35,018 nucleotides of DNA from contig JAGGWN010000041.1 in assembly GCA_021157415.1 (NCBI GenBank), forward strand, positions 1 to 35,018, read 5' to 3'. The position numbers and the translations under genes are program-made. Source of the DNA: Bacteroidales bacterium. GTDB taxonomy: Bacteria > Bacteroidota > Bacteroidia > Bacteroidales > VadinHA17. The notes below the pieces were generated by a model. The model was given only the letters and a program-made list of their open reading frames with translations. It made no database searches and was not told where the DNA came from. Positions 8,813 through 17,630 of the stretch are shown here, one piece after another (position 1 is the first letter of the stretch; every line of letters starts with the position of its first letter).

Positions 8813-9424
8813 TTATGGCTTGGTGTCGCTGTTTTTTTTCAGAATGTTGTAAAGAAGCTCCTTGGCACGGAACAACTGGGCTTTAACGGTACCTAGCGGA
8901 AGGTTAAGCTCATTGGCGATTTCTTCATAGGAATATTCCTTGAAATATCTTAATACAATCAGGTCCTTATACCTGGGTTTAAGTTGGTCCACTACGCTGC
9001 GCATAAGCACTGCTTTCTGACTCTTGATCATGTTTTCTTCCGGGTCGGGTGCGCTTTCCTGGATGGTCAGGGGGATTCCGTTTTTGTCGTTATGGTCCTG
9101 ATCAATAGATATCAACGGGGTGCGTTGCTTCCGGATAAAATCAATACAGTTGTTGGTGGCTATTTTAAAGAGCCAGGTGCTGAAAGCAAAATCCGGAACA
9201 TACTGTTGCAGATTTTTGAAGGCTTTTCCGAAAGTTTCGATGGTGAGGTCTTCGGCATCGGTAGAGTTGTTTACCATCTTGAGTAACATGTAATAAATAG
9301 CATCACGGTATCTGCTCATAAGCTTTGAGTAAGCCTGCTGATCGCCCGACAGCGCCCGGTTGACCAGATTCAGATCTCTTTTGGCTTTTTCAGATAAGTT
9401 GTTGTTCGTCTCACTCACTCCCAT
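8813..9424 (-). CDS. ECF-type RNA polymerase sigma factor (sigma-70 family)
   Basis: A 203-residue sigma factor with regions 2 and 4 only. Region 2 spans about residues 28-95 (YSKLMSRYRDAIYYMLLKM...DLTIETFGKAF...FSTWLFKIATNNCIDFIRK). A linker with many D/N/E residues follows. Region 4 covers about 135-190 (LKPRYKDLIVLRYFKEYSYEEIANEL followed by GTVKAQLFRAKELL), including the helix-turn-helix. It would direct core polymerase to a specific promoter set. No anti-sigma gene is adjacent; the neighbours are a glycosyltransferase (overlapping by 10 bases) and rsmG. It is therefore not the usual sigma/anti-sigma pair, and its control is unknown. Confidence 0.92.
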   Translation of the reverse strand: MGVSETNNNLSEKAKRDLNLVNRALSGDQQAYSKLMSRYRDAIYYMLLKMVNNSTDAEDLTIETFGKAFKNLQQYVPDFAFSTWLFKIATNNCIDFIRKQRTPLISIDQDHNDKNGIPLTIQESAPDPEENMIKSQKAVLMRSVVDQLKPRYKDLIVLRYFKEYSYEEIANELNLPLGTVKAQLFRAKELLYNILKKNSDTKP

Positions 9425-10539
9425 GATGTTTTTGCTGTTCGGGAAAGATTGGTTAACCAGACAATAAAATATATGAATGGAATGATCAGGTCATAAAAAA
9501 ACGAAGATAATAATAATTGTTTTTCCGCCAAACGTTTTTTAGCATGTGCGAAAACCACACTCATAACAGTCCATCTGAGGATGATTGCCCCGGTTGGAAT
9601 AACCGGTGAAACAGGAAGAAAAAAAAGCAGTCCTGCCGAGAGAAAAAAGAGAATACGGGATATTAATTCTCCACCCAAGAGCAGTTTGCTTGTCCGGGTG
9701 TAGTAGCGGGCCGTGGTGATGTGTCTTTTTTTGTTCAGGAACCATTGTCGCCAGGTCCGGGGAGGGACCGACAAGGTTTTGGCCTGGGGATCCGTTTCGA
9801 TGCGTGTATTGTTCTTGTTGGCTAACCGGTTGACCAACAGGTCGTCATCCCCTGAAGCTAACTTAACGAAATACGTACGTTTGCTGATCTCATAATACAA
9901 AGGTTTACGGTATGCCATATTACGGCCTACACCCATGTAAGGATGGCCCCGCAAGGCAGCACCCAGGTATTGGACAGCGATGAAAAAACTTTCGTAACGG
10001 ATAAAACGGTTCAGCATCCCTTTTTGAGGAATAAAGCCGCCGTATCCGAGAACGATGGAGGTTTTTTTTGTGAAATTACGGGCCAAAAGACGGATCCATT
10101 GATTGGAGGCCGGTTTGCAGTCGGCGTCTATGAATAACAGCCATTCGTTTTTAGCTGCTTTGGTCCCCACCAGCACCGCCAGTTTCTTCCCGTGCGAGAA
10201 ACGGGCATCTTTGTTGATCGTGGTGTATTTAAGATGCTTATACTGACTACTCAGATTTTCCAGAAAGATTTCGGTATCATCGGTAGAAGCGTCATTGACG
10301 ACAATAACTTCGTAATCAGGATAATCCTGTGTAAGGACCAGCGGAAGGAACCGTCTTAAATTACCTTCTTCGTTTCTGGCACATATAATAACGGATACGG
10401 GAATATCCGTCTTTTTTTTCACAGGGATCTTCCTGAAACCTACCGCCGCATAATAGCGGAGATAATAAAAAAACTGGACGACGAGGGATATCCCGGCAAA
10501 AATCAGAACAATATCAGTGAATCTTAAACTCAAGGGCAT
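9415..10539 (-). CDS. Membrane-anchored family 2 glycosyltransferase
   Basis: A 374-residue enzyme expected to transfer a sugar from a nucleotide donor onto an envelope acceptor. An N-terminal membrane segment is at about residues 8-28. The GT-A catalytic domain then shows IPVSVIICARNEE, VVNDASTDDTE at 81-90, the metal-binding DAD at 138-140 (LLFIDADCKPAS), and GDDDLLVNR near 228 as the acceptor or base motif. A W-x-x-x-K/R-x-H segment (RQWFLNKKRHI) is in the QxxRW position. Two or three hydrophobic segments follow near the C-terminus. The acceptor cannot be deduced. It is the first gene of the leftward operon with the sigma factor and rsmG, and has a good promoter upstream. Confidence 0.9.
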   Translation of the reverse strand: MPLSLRFTDIVLIFAGISLVVQFFYYLRYYAAVGFRKIPVKKKTDIPVSVIICARNEEGNLRRFLPLVLTQDYPDYEVIVVNDASTDDTEIFLENLSSQYKHLKYTTINKDARFSHGKKLAVLVGTKAAKNEWLLFIDADCKPASNQWIRLLARNFTKKTSIVLGYGGFIPQKGMLNRFIRYESFFIAVQYLGAALRGHPYMGVGRNMAYRKPLYYEISKRTYFVKLASGDDDLLVNRLANKNNTRIETDPQAKTLSVPPRTWRQWFLNKKRHITTARYYTRTSKLLLGGELISRILFFLSAGLLFFLPVSPVIPTGAIILRWTVMSVVFAHAKKRLAEKQLLLSSFFYDLIIPFIYFIVWLTNLSRTAKTSWE

Positions 10540-10555
10540 TGTGGAAAGTTGACTG

Positions 10556-10587
10556 CAAGTTTATCAAAGATTTCCATGGCTTGCAAA
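10556..10587 (-). promoter_or_regulatory. Promoter for the glycosyltransferase-sigma-rsmG operon
   Basis: On the minus strand TTTG (10587-10584), 20 bases, then TAAACTTG (10563-10556), which matches TAnnTTTG at seven of eight positions. The ATG is 17 bases downstream of the -7 box. Confidence 0.5.
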
Positions 10588-10696
10588 TCTTTTACCGGAA
10601 GTTTTATGAAACGCTAAAAACCGGTTGTGAAGATCAGGAAAAAGAAAATGAGTGTACCCCCGGATTGGTCAAAGAATATTTTTCACGGGATCAGTG

Positions 10697-10704
10697 TATA
10701 TTTG
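10697..10704 (+). promoter_or_regulatory. Candidate -7 element for tgt-lptG
   Basis: TATATTTG matches TAnnTTTG exactly, 41 bases upstream of the tgt ATG. A second exact match, TAGGTTTG, lies at 10721-10728. I see no convincing -33 element at the right spacing for either, so the choice is open. Confidence 0.4.
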
Positions 10705-10744
10705 CATCGAAAAATTTGTGTAGGTTTGTCCGAAATCACCGGAT

Positions 10745-11884
10745 ATGTTTTTTTCATTAACAGACAGGGACAAGACGACAAGAGCACGTGCCGGGATCAT
10801 ACAGACCGGACACGGAGAAATCATGACTCCGGTATTTATGCCTGTGGGAACAGCCGGAAGTGTGAAGGCGGTGTCTCAGCAGCAGTTGGAGGAAGAGGTG
10901 AAAGCGTCCGTTATCCTGGGGAATTCCTATCATTTATACCTGCGTCCCGGATTGCAGGTACTGGAAAAAAGCGGGGGTTTGCACCGTTTCATGAACTGGG
11001 AACATTCGATACTGACCGACAGTGGAGGGTATCAGGTGTTCTCCCTGACGGAAACCCGCAAACTCACGGAGGAAGGAGCCTGGTTTCATTCCCATATTGA
11101 TGGGTCCAGGCATCTTTTTTCGCCCGAAAAGGTAGTGGACATTCAGCGTGTGATCGGGTCGGATATCATGATGGCTCTGGACGAATGTACCCCTTATCCC
11201 TGTACATATGAATATGCAAAAGAGTCACTAGCTCTGACCCACCGCTGGCTTGGGAGGGGATGGAAGCATTTTCAGGAGAGCAAACCGTTGTATGATCATG
11301 ATCAGGTGTTTTTCCCCATTGTCCAGGGAAGTGTCTATCCTGATCTGCGGGAAACATCGGCTAAAACAATTGCTTCCTATGACGCGGAAGGATATGCCAT
11401 TGGAGGATTGTCAGTGGGTGAGCCAACGGAAAACATGTATAATATGGTGGACCTGGTATGTGACATCCTTCCGGAATCCAAACCCCGTTATTTGATGGGT
11501 GTGGGGACCCCCGTTAATATTCTGGAATCCATTGCACGTGGAGTGGATATGTTTGACTGCGTCATGCCCACACGCAATGCCCGCAACGGCATGTTGTTCA
11601 CCCATGAGGGAATCATCAACATTAAAAACCTCCAGTGGAAGGAGGATTTTTCCCCCATCGACACGCTAGGCCCTTCTTTATATAGTAAAGTTTATTCCAA
11701 AGCTTATTTGCGGCACCTGATCCTGTCAAAAGAAATCCTGGGTGCACAAATCGCTACCATACACAATTTAAGTTTTTATATTTGGTTAGTAAAGCGGGCA
11801 AGAGAAAAAATACAGGAAGGGAACTTCGGAGCGTGGAAAACGGAAATGGTTGAGAAAATCGGTAAAAGACTGGCACCGGCGTGA
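10745..11884 (+). CDS. tgt: tRNA-guanine transglycosylase (queuosine pathway)
   Basis: Tgt exchanges G34 of tRNAs with GUN anticodons for preQ1, a step in queuosine synthesis. The 379-residue length is normal. The catalytic features are present: ILTDSGGYQVFSL with Asp92, the substrate-pocket segments MALDECTPYP and YAIGGLSVGEPTE, and the nucleophile Asp271 in MFDCVMPTRNARNG. Oddly, the C-x-C-x-x-C zinc cluster expected after SPID is absent; the segment reads SPIDTLGPSLYSKVYSKAY (about residues 303-321). Only the later IHNLSFY histidine remains. The stop overlaps the GTG start of lptG by four bases, so the two genes are translationally coupled. Confidence 0.96.
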   Translation: MFFSLTDRDKTTRARAGIIQTGHGEIMTPVFMPVGTAGSVKAVSQQQLEEEVKASVILGNSYHLYLRPGLQVLEKSGGLHRFMNWEHSILTDSGGYQVFSLTETRKLTEEGAWFHSHIDGSRHLFSPEKVVDIQRVIGSDIMMALDECTPYPCTYEYAKESLALTHRWLGRGWKHFQESKPLYDHDQVFFPIVQGSVYPDLRETSAKTIASYDAEGYAIGGLSVGEPTENMYNMVDLVCDILPESKPRYLMGVGTPVNILESIARGVDMFDCVMPTRNARNGMLFTHEGIINIKNLQWKEDFSPIDTLGPSLYSKVYSKAYLRHLILSKEILGAQIATIHNLSFYIWLVKRAREKIQEGNFGAWKTEMVEKIGKRLAPA

Positions 11885-12969
11885 AAAAACTGGATATATA
11901 TATCACCAGGAAATTTCTGGGGACATTTATTTTTTCCATTGTCCTGATTTTAGGCGTCGCCGTGGTCTTCGATCTGAGTGAAAAACTGGATAATTTCATT
12001 GACCATCAAGCTCCTTTCAAAGCCGTGGTCTTTGAGTATTATATGAATTTTATCCCGTATTTTGCGATCCTCTTCAGTTCGTTGTTTGTGTTTATCTCTG
12101 TAATCTATTTTACTTCCAAAATGGCATACAACTCAGAGATTATTGCCATTATCAGCAATGGAATCAGTTTTTACCGGCTGCTGGTTCCTTATATGTTTTC
12201 AGCTTTAGTGATCGCACTGGGGTCGTTTCTTATTTCGAACTTCCTGCTGCCCCATGCCAATGCCCGGAGACTGGCTTTTGAAGAGGAGTACGTTGGACGA
12301 ACACGAAACTATCGTTCCAATACGTATAATATCCACCGTCAGGTACGGCCGAACCTCTATGTGTATATGCAGAGCTATTCTCCTATCAGCAAGGTGGGAC
12401 AAAAGTTTTCGATGGAGAAGTTTGATGAAAAGGGAAGACTGCAAAGCAAAATGGTTGCCAGTTCTGTGAGATGGGATACCGCAATCTGTAAATGGAATGC
12501 CCGCAATTATTACATCCGGGTTATCTCTGACAGCCTGCATGAAAAAATTGAAAAAGGATCCCGGATAGATACGACGTTTTTTTTGACGCCCAAAGACCTG
12601 GCTTCCCGGAAAAATATTACGGAGACCCTTAATCTGGGGGAACTGAAACAATTTGTGCGAAACCAGCGGTTGCAGGGGGCGGAAAATATTGAGGAATATG
12701 AAATCGCCCTGTACAACCGTTTTTCTTCTCCTTTTTCTGCCTTTATTCTGACACTGATTGGATTATCTTTGTCTGCCAGGAAAATGAAAGGAGGAATAGG
12801 TGTGCAGATTGGCACGGGCATTGCCCTCAGTTTTACCTATATTCTTTTTATGCAGTTTTCTTCACAGTTTGCTATCGGAGGGAATATGGATCCTATCCTG
12901 GCATCCTGGTTGCCGAACATCATTTTTGCCGTTATTGCCATGGTAGTATTTTTCATGACTCCCAAATAA
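11881..12969 (+). CDS. lptG: LptF/LptG (YjgP/YjgQ) family lipopolysaccharide export permease
   Basis: A 362-residue inner-membrane subunit of the Lpt ABC exporter, which extracts lipopolysaccharide from the inner membrane and sends it across the periplasm. Three hydrophobic segments near the N-terminus (about residues 12-32, 55-78 and 100-122), a central periplasmic domain (about 130-280) and three C-terminal segments (from about 290) give the YjgP/YjgQ layout. It begins with GTG at 11881 inside the tgt stop (GTGA overlap). The tgt-lptG pairing is common in Bacteroidota. Whether this copy acts as LptF or LptG is not decidable from sequence alone. Confidence 0.92.
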   Translation: MKKLDIYITRKFLGTFIFSIVLILGVAVVFDLSEKLDNFIDHQAPFKAVVFEYYMNFIPYFAILFSSLFVFISVIYFTSKMAYNSEIIAIISNGISFYRLLVPYMFSALVIALGSFLISNFLLPHANARRLAFEEEYVGRTRNYRSNTYNIHRQVRPNLYVYMQSYSPISKVGQKFSMEKFDEKGRLQSKMVASSVRWDTAICKWNARNYYIRVISDSLHEKIEKGSRIDTTFFLTPKDLASRKNITETLNLGELKQFVRNQRLQGAENIEEYEIALYNRFSSPFSAFILTLIGLSLSARKMKGGIGVQIGTGIALSFTYILFMQFSSQFAIGGNMDPILASWLPNIIFAVIAMVVFFMTPK

Positions 12970-13070
12970 ATGCTGTGACCGATGTTCTTGAAATGACTAA
13001 GTGGAAGGACAAAAGGTTAGGGGAGCAGACTGCATTTTTTCCCGATAATATTTTTTTTACTAATGGGGAT

Positions 13071-13101
13071 TTTGTAATGTTGCATACCGAAAATATGTTT
13101 A
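13071..13101 (+). promoter_or_regulatory. Promoter for the acyl-CoA carboxylase pair
   Basis: TTTG (13071-13074), 19 bases, then TATGTTTA (13094-13101), seven of eight matches to TAnnTTTG. The ATG is at 13151, giving a leader of about 45 bases. Confidence 0.5.
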
Positions 13102-13150
13102 AAAGCATTTTTATGTAAGATAAGATTGTAATCATTAACTTAAATACAGG

Positions 13151-14695
13151 ATGGGTTTAAAAAGAAAAATTCATGAATTACAGAAGCGTCGCGAGGAGGT
13201 TTTGCAGGGAGGCGGAGAGAAAGCGGTGCAGAAACAGGTATCGATGGGGAAACTCACGGCCCGCGAACGTATTGTCGCATTGCTGGATAAGGGGTCTTTC
13301 AACGAGTATGATATGTTTGTTGAACATGAAGCCCGTGATTTTGATATGGATAAGAAGACCCTTTACGGGGATGGGGTTATTGTAGGTACCGGGACGATAC
13401 ATGGCAGGCCGGTAGCTGTATTCGCCCAGGATTTTACCGTTGCCGGAGGTTCTCTGGGGTTGATGCACAGCAGGAAAATAACCAAGATCATGGATCATGC
13501 TTTGAAGATGCGCATGCCTTTGATCGGGATCAATGACTCTGGAGGTGCCAGGATACAGGAAGGCGTGAACTCGCTGGCCGGATATGGGGAAATCTTTTAC
13601 CGGAACACGATCTCTTCTGGAGTGATCCCACAGATTTCCGTGATATTGGGACCTTGCGCCGGTGGCGCCGTATATTCTCCGGCACTGACCGATTTTGTGT
13701 TTGTGGTGGATAATATTTCCAAAATGTTTATTACCGGACCCAGTGTGATCAAGACGGTGCTGGGGGAAGACATCTCTATGGAAGATCTGGGAGGAGCCAA
13801 TATTCACAGTACCATTACCGGCAATGCCCATTTCTTTGCAAAGAATGAGAAAGAATGTTTCGGTCAGATACAGAAGCTGCTCTCTTTTATCCCCTGGAAT
13901 AACGAGGAGAAATCCCAGAAAATAGCATCCAAACCTCCCAGAAGGGATTACAAGATCGAAGATATTGTTCCGGCGGATCCGAAACTTCCCTATGATGTCA
14001 GGGATGTCATTAAAGCCGTAGTGGACGACTCTGATTTCTTTGAGATTATGGAAGGATGGGCCCGGAACCTGGTGATCGGTTTCGGACGTATGGGAGGCCG
14101 TACCGTCGGCTTTGTCGCCAACCAGCCTATTTACCTGGCCGGGGTGCTGGATGTGGACTCTTCGGATAAGGCAGCGCGTTTCATCCGGTATTGTGATGCA
14201 TTCAATATACCGATTATAACACTTGTCGATCTGCCGGGATATCTGCCCGGAGTCGATCAGGAACATGCCGGGGTCATACGCCACGGCGCCAAGGTATTAT
14301 ATGCATACAGTGAAGCTACCGTTCCGAAAATGACCGTGATTATCAGAAAAGCATACGGCGGAGGGTATATTGCCATGAGTTCCAGGCATTTGAGAGCAGA
14401 CTTCGTATTTGCCTGGCCATCGGCCGAGATCGCTGTGATGGGCCCTGAAGGTGCTGCCAATATTATTTTCCGAAAGGAGATAAGCGAGGCCGAAGACCCA
14501 GAGAAAATGAGAAAACAAAAAGTTAAGGAATACAAGAATAAATTTGCCAACCCGTATGTGGCTGCTGCAAAAGGCTATGTTGATTCGGTAATCGAACCGG
14601 GAGAAACAAGAAAACTGCTGTTGCATGCTATCGAAGTGTCAAAGAATAAGGTAATCTCTGTCCCGAAGAAAAAACATGGCATCCCTCCGTTTTAA
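13151..14695 (+). CDS. Acyl-CoA carboxylase beta subunit / methylmalonyl-CoA decarboxylase alpha subunit
   Basis: The carboxyltransferase subunit moves CO2 between biotin and an acyl-CoA such as propionyl-CoA/methylmalonyl-CoA. The 514-residue length matches PccB and MmdA. The two crotonase-like halves are visible. The N-terminal half has GKLTARERIVALLD, the acyl-CoA pocket NDSGGARIQEG and LGPCAGGAVYSPA. The C-terminal half has GGRTVGFVANQP, LVDLPGYLPGVDQE, and RKAYGGGYIAMSS with its oxyanion glycines, followed by WPSAEIAVMGPEGA. A biotin carrier protein follows 48 bases downstream. No biotin carboxylase, and no sodium-pump subunit (OadB/MmdB type), is in the window. So a carboxylase (PccB) and a decarboxylase (MmdA) remain equally possible. 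Confidence 0.94.
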   Translation: MGLKRKIHELQKRREEVLQGGGEKAVQKQVSMGKLTARERIVALLDKGSFNEYDMFVEHEARDFDMDKKTLYGDGVIVGTGTIHGRPVAVFAQDFTVAGGSLGLMHSRKITKIMDHALKMRMPLIGINDSGGARIQEGVNSLAGYGEIFYRNTISSGVIPQISVILGPCAGGAVYSPALTDFVFVVDNISKMFITGPSVIKTVLGEDISMEDLGGANIHSTITGNAHFFAKNEKECFGQIQKLLSFIPWNNEEKSQKIASKPPRRDYKIEDIVPADPKLPYDVRDVIKAVVDDSDFFEIMEGWARNLVIGFGRMGGRTVGFVANQPIYLAGVLDVDSSDKAARFIRYCDAFNIPIITLVDLPGYLPGVDQEHAGVIRHGAKVLYAYSEATVPKMTVIIRKAYGGGYIAMSSRHLRADFVFAWPSAEIAVMGPEGAANIIFRKEISEAEDPEKMRKQKVKEYKNKFANPYVAAAKGYVDSVIEPGETRKLLLHAIEVSKNKVISVPKKKHGIPPF

Positions 14696-14743
14696 TCACT
14701 CTCTTTTATCCTAATCATATAAAAGTAGAAAAATATTTTCCAG

Positions 14744-15082
14744 ATGGAAGCGAAAAAAGAAAAAAAGCCCACTGCTTTTCTCAATGTTGACGGAACGGAG
14801 TATAAAACAATTTTACCGGAAGATTTTGAGCAGCTCAGAAAATATCATATGCCTGAACCGGAACATATCCGTTCGTTCATTGCCGGAACCATTCAGAAAG
14901 TCAATGTAAAGGAAGGACAGCAGGTGAAAAAAGGAGAAAAACTCCTGATCCTGGAGGCTATGAAAATGAAAAACCGTGTGCTGGCACCTTTGGCAGGCAA
15001 AGTGAGGAAAGTTTATGTAAAAGAAGGAGAGAATGTAATAAAAAATCAACTTTTAATAAAGTTGGAATTATCCAAAGCATAG
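14744..15082 (+). CDS. Biotin carboxyl carrier protein
   Basis: A 112-residue biotin carrier. The biotinyl domain occupies about residues 40-110. The biotin-accepting lysine is K74 in LEAMKMKNRV, and the mirrored half GKVRKVYVKEGENV follows. The N-terminal 40 residues are charged and lack the Pro/Ala-rich linker typical of MmdC and of many AccB proteins. It lies 48 bases after the carboxyltransferase gene and should carry the carboxyl group to and from that enzyme. It ends one base short of the convergent ispE stop. Confidence 0.93.
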   Translation: MEAKKEKKPTAFLNVDGTEYKTILPEDFEQLRKYHMPEPEHIRSFIAGTIQKVNVKEGQQVKKGEKLLILEAMKMKNRVLAPLAGKVRKVYVKEGENVIKNQLLIKLELSKA

Positions 15083-15083
15083 C

Positions 15084-15899
15084 TCAGAGTTGTTCTGACC
15101 AGGTCAGGTAATTTCCGGGCAACGTGATATCCGGAGGAGGGTCATCAAAAAGGCCGTACACAGAAGATCCACTGCCGGAAACGGAAGCAAACCAGGCGCC
15201 TCCGGCATACAGTTTTTTCAGTAAGTGCCGGATGACGGGGAAATCCCGTGAAAGAGGCTCTTCAAAACAGTTGATAAGGTATTTTTTCCAGTCGTGATGG
15301 GGGTGGACCCATGCATCTATCAGGGAGAGGCCTCCTGAGGAGATATCGGATTTTTGATACATACGGCTTGTGTCGGAGGTAAAACCCGGAAAAATGATCA
15401 GAATATAGGTGCCATGCAGGTCCAGGGGTACGGGGGAGAGTATTTCTCCTTTTCCGGAAGCCAGAGCCGGTTTATTGTCCAGAAAAAAAGCACAATCGCT
15501 ACCCAATTGAGCGGCCAAAAGATGTAACTCGCGGAAGGAAACAGGAAGGGAGAACAGCTGTTGAATCGCTTTCAGGGTAAAAGCCGCATCTGACGAACCT
15601 CCCCCCAGTCCGGCTCCGGCAGGGATTTGCTTGTGCAGATGGATCTTAATCCCGGGCAGATCATATCGTTGCTGCATCAGGTATGCTGCTTTATAAACAA
15701 GGTTGTCTCTGGTACGGCCGGGTAGGGAAAAGCCGCTCATCCTGAACCAAATTTCCCGGGAAGTTACTGAAGGCAGGATTTCCAGGATATCACACCACCC
15801 GACAGGATATAAAATGGTTTCTATCATATGAAACCCGTCAGAACGTTTACGCAGAATACGCAAACCCAGATTTATTTTGGCATTGGGATAAACAATCAT
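15084..15899 (-). CDS. ispE: 4-diphosphocytidyl-2-C-methyl-D-erythritol kinase
   Basis: IspE phosphorylates CDP-methylerythritol with ATP in the non-mevalonate isoprenoid pathway. The GHMP-kinase fold is shown by the N-terminal YPNAKINLGLRIL motif, the ATP-binding PAGAGLGGGSSDAAF at about residues 92-106, and a C-terminal SVSGSGSSVYGLF. I chose the ATG at 15897-15899 (271 residues). A TTG start at 15917 would add MRKNST but overlaps a candidate -7 element (TATCTTTA, 15925-15918, minus strand). It is convergent with the biotin carrier gene and divergent from dnaB. Confidence 0.95.
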   Translation of the reverse strand: MIVYPNAKINLGLRILRKRSDGFHMIETILYPVGWCDILEILPSVTSREIWFRMSGFSLPGRTRDNLVYKAAYLMQQRYDLPGIKIHLHKQIPAGAGLGGGSSDAAFTLKAIQQLFSLPVSFRELHLLAAQLGSDCAFFLDNKPALASGKGEILSPVPLDLHGTYILIIFPGFTSDTSRMYQKSDISSGGLSLIDAWVHPHHDWKKYLINCFEEPLSRDFPVIRHLLKKLYAGGAWFASVSGSGSSVYGLFDDPPPDITLPGNYLTWSEQL

Positions 15900-15917
15900 G
15901 GTTGAATTTTTCCGCAA

Positions 15918-15925
15918 TAAAGATA
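15918..15925 (-). promoter_or_regulatory. Candidate -7 element for ispE
   Basis: TATCTTTA on the minus strand matches TAnnTTTG at seven of eight positions and lies 18 bases upstream of the chosen ATG. The -33 element is not clear. Confidence 0.3.
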
Positions 15926-16048
15926 AATGAATATCCGGATTGGGCCTGCAAGCCGGGATAGAAAAATTTATGAACAGAAATTTTTATTTTTTAACACGCG
16001 ATGTGTAAAAGTATATAAAAAACGATAGGTCACGTCAGGATCATTTCG

Positions 16049-16056
16049 TAATTTTG
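16049..16056 (+). promoter_or_regulatory. Candidate -7 element for dnaB
   Basis: TAATTTTG is an exact match to TAnnTTTG, 20 bases before the dnaB ATG at 16077. I see no clear -33 element at the expected distance. Confidence 0.4.
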
Positions 16057-16076
16057 ATCAGTATAAAATCAATAAA

Positions 16077-17588
16077 ATGGCAGGAAGGGAAATTAAAAAG
16101 AAAAACGTCGGGAAACCACCCGTAGCAGAGGATATTGGGAAGATACCGCCACAGGCGGTGGAACTGGAAGAAGCTGTTCTGGGAGCGATCATGCTGGAAA
16201 AAGATGTGATCCTTTCTGTTTTGGATATTTTGATCCCCGAGAGTTTTTACAAGGAGACACACCAGAAAATTTATACGGCGATCGTTGAGTTATCACAACA
16301 ACAGAAACCGATAGATATTCTTACCGTTAAGGAAGAGTTGAAGAAAAGGGGTGAGCTGGAAGAGGTAGGAGGAGCTTATTACCTGTCTCAGTTGACCAGC
16401 CGCATTGTTTCATCCGCCCATGTAGAATATCATGCGAGGATCATTGCTCAGAAGTTCATACAGCGAGAGCTGATCCGTGTTTCTTCTGAAATACAGCGTC
16501 GTTCTTTTGATGAGAGTATCGATGTGGACGATCTGCTGGATTTTTCCGAGCAGGAACTGTTTCAGATCGCCGAAGGCTATATCAAAAGGGAGACCTCCAA
16601 GATCAATGTACTGGTACATAAGGCCATTGAGCAGATCCAGGAAGCTGCCAAACGGGAAGATAGCCTCAGCGGGGTACCTTCCGGGTTTACCAAGCTCGAC
16701 CGCATGACCTCTGGCTGGCAAAAATCCGATCTGGTGATCATTGCCGCCCGGCCATCCATGGGAAAAACGGCTTTTGCTCTTTCCATGGCCCGTAATATTG
16801 CCATTGACCATGAACGGCCGGTGGCGATATTTTCGCTAGAAATGTCTTCCCTGCAACTGGTTAATCGCCTGATAGTCAGTGAGACAGAGCTGCCTGTGCA
16901 AAAAGTGCGGAATGGAAGACTTACCGATAATGAATGGAAAATACTGGAAGACAGGATCAAAAAACTGATCGAAGCGCCTATTTACATTGATGATACTCCG
17001 GCCATTTCACTGTTTGAATTCCGGGCCAAATGCCGGCGTCTGAAAATGCAATATGGGGTGGAACTGGTCGTGGTGGATTACCTGCAACTGATGACCGCTC
17101 CCACAGACAACAAAGGAAGCCGGGAACAGGAAGTGAGCTCTATCTCCCGGACGCTGAAAACAGTGGCGAAGGAACTGGATGTGCCGATTATTGCTTTGAG
17201 CCAGTTAAACAGATCAGTGGAAATGCGGTCGGGAAACAAACGACCGCAACTGTCCGACCTGCGTGAGTCTGGGGCCATCGAGCAAGATGCCGATATGGTT
17301 TTGTTTATCCACAGGCCCGAGAAATACAACATCACCGAGTTTGAAGACGGTAATCCTACCGTCGGCGTAGCCGAGATTATTCTGGCCAAACACAGGAACG
17401 GCCCCATCGGAGATGTACGGTTGCGGTTTGCCGATAAACTCGCCCGCTTTACAGACCTTGAAGATTATGAGAAAATGCTGGATTCCGGAATAGACACCCC
17501 CACGACCATGACCTATAGCTCAAGAATGAATAACGAGCCGGAATCCCACGGTGGGAAAGGATTCTATGAGGACAATACACCTTTCTGA
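16077..17588 (+). CDS. dnaB: Replicative DNA helicase DnaB
   Basis: DnaB is the hexameric helicase that unwinds DNA at the replication fork. The 503 residues show the N-terminal domain (PPQAVELEEAVLGAIMLE...), a linker near residues 150-180, and the RecA-like C-terminal domain. That domain has Walker A ARPSMGKTAFAL at about 219-230, VAIFSLEMSS, Walker B VVVDYLQLM, the SQLNRSVE loop and the DLRESGAIEQDADMVLF segment. The C-terminal tail is short and polar. No intein interrupts the gene. It stands alone between ispE, on the other strand, and the convergent HAD gene. Confidence 0.98.
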   Translation: MAGREIKKKNVGKPPVAEDIGKIPPQAVELEEAVLGAIMLEKDVILSVLDILIPESFYKETHQKIYTAIVELSQQQKPIDILTVKEELKKRGELEEVGGAYYLSQLTSRIVSSAHVEYHARIIAQKFIQRELIRVSSEIQRRSFDESIDVDDLLDFSEQELFQIAEGYIKRETSKINVLVHKAIEQIQEAAKREDSLSGVPSGFTKLDRMTSGWQKSDLVIIAARPSMGKTAFALSMARNIAIDHERPVAIFSLEMSSLQLVNRLIVSETELPVQKVRNGRLTDNEWKILEDRIKKLIEAPIYIDDTPAISLFEFRAKCRRLKMQYGVELVVVDYLQLMTAPTDNKGSREQEVSSISRTLKTVAKELDVPIIALSQLNRSVEMRSGNKRPQLSDLRESGAIEQDADMVLFIHRPEKYNITEFEDGNPTVGVAEIILAKHRNGPIGDVRLRFADKLARFTDLEDYEKMLDSGIDTPTTMTYSSRMNNEPESHGGKGFYEDNTPF

Positions 17589-17630
17589 ACCAATATCCCG
17601 GCTTTTGGAAAAACCCTGCCGGTTTAGGAG

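Noticed and set aside
13178-14284. A 368-codon minus-strand open frame
   Set aside because: It lies entirely inside the well-supported carboxyltransferase gene and its translation has no protein-like pattern.
15962-15985. Inverted repeat aaaaattt...aaattttt followed by T residues, as a terminator
   Set aside because: It is made only of A and T and no gene on either strand ends there; it lies in the divergent ispE-dnaB promoter gap.
17610-17624. aaacc-ctgcc-ggttt hairpin between dnaB and the HAD gene, as a terminator
   Set aside because: The stem is only five base pairs and no T tract directly follows on the dnaB strand; too weak to list.
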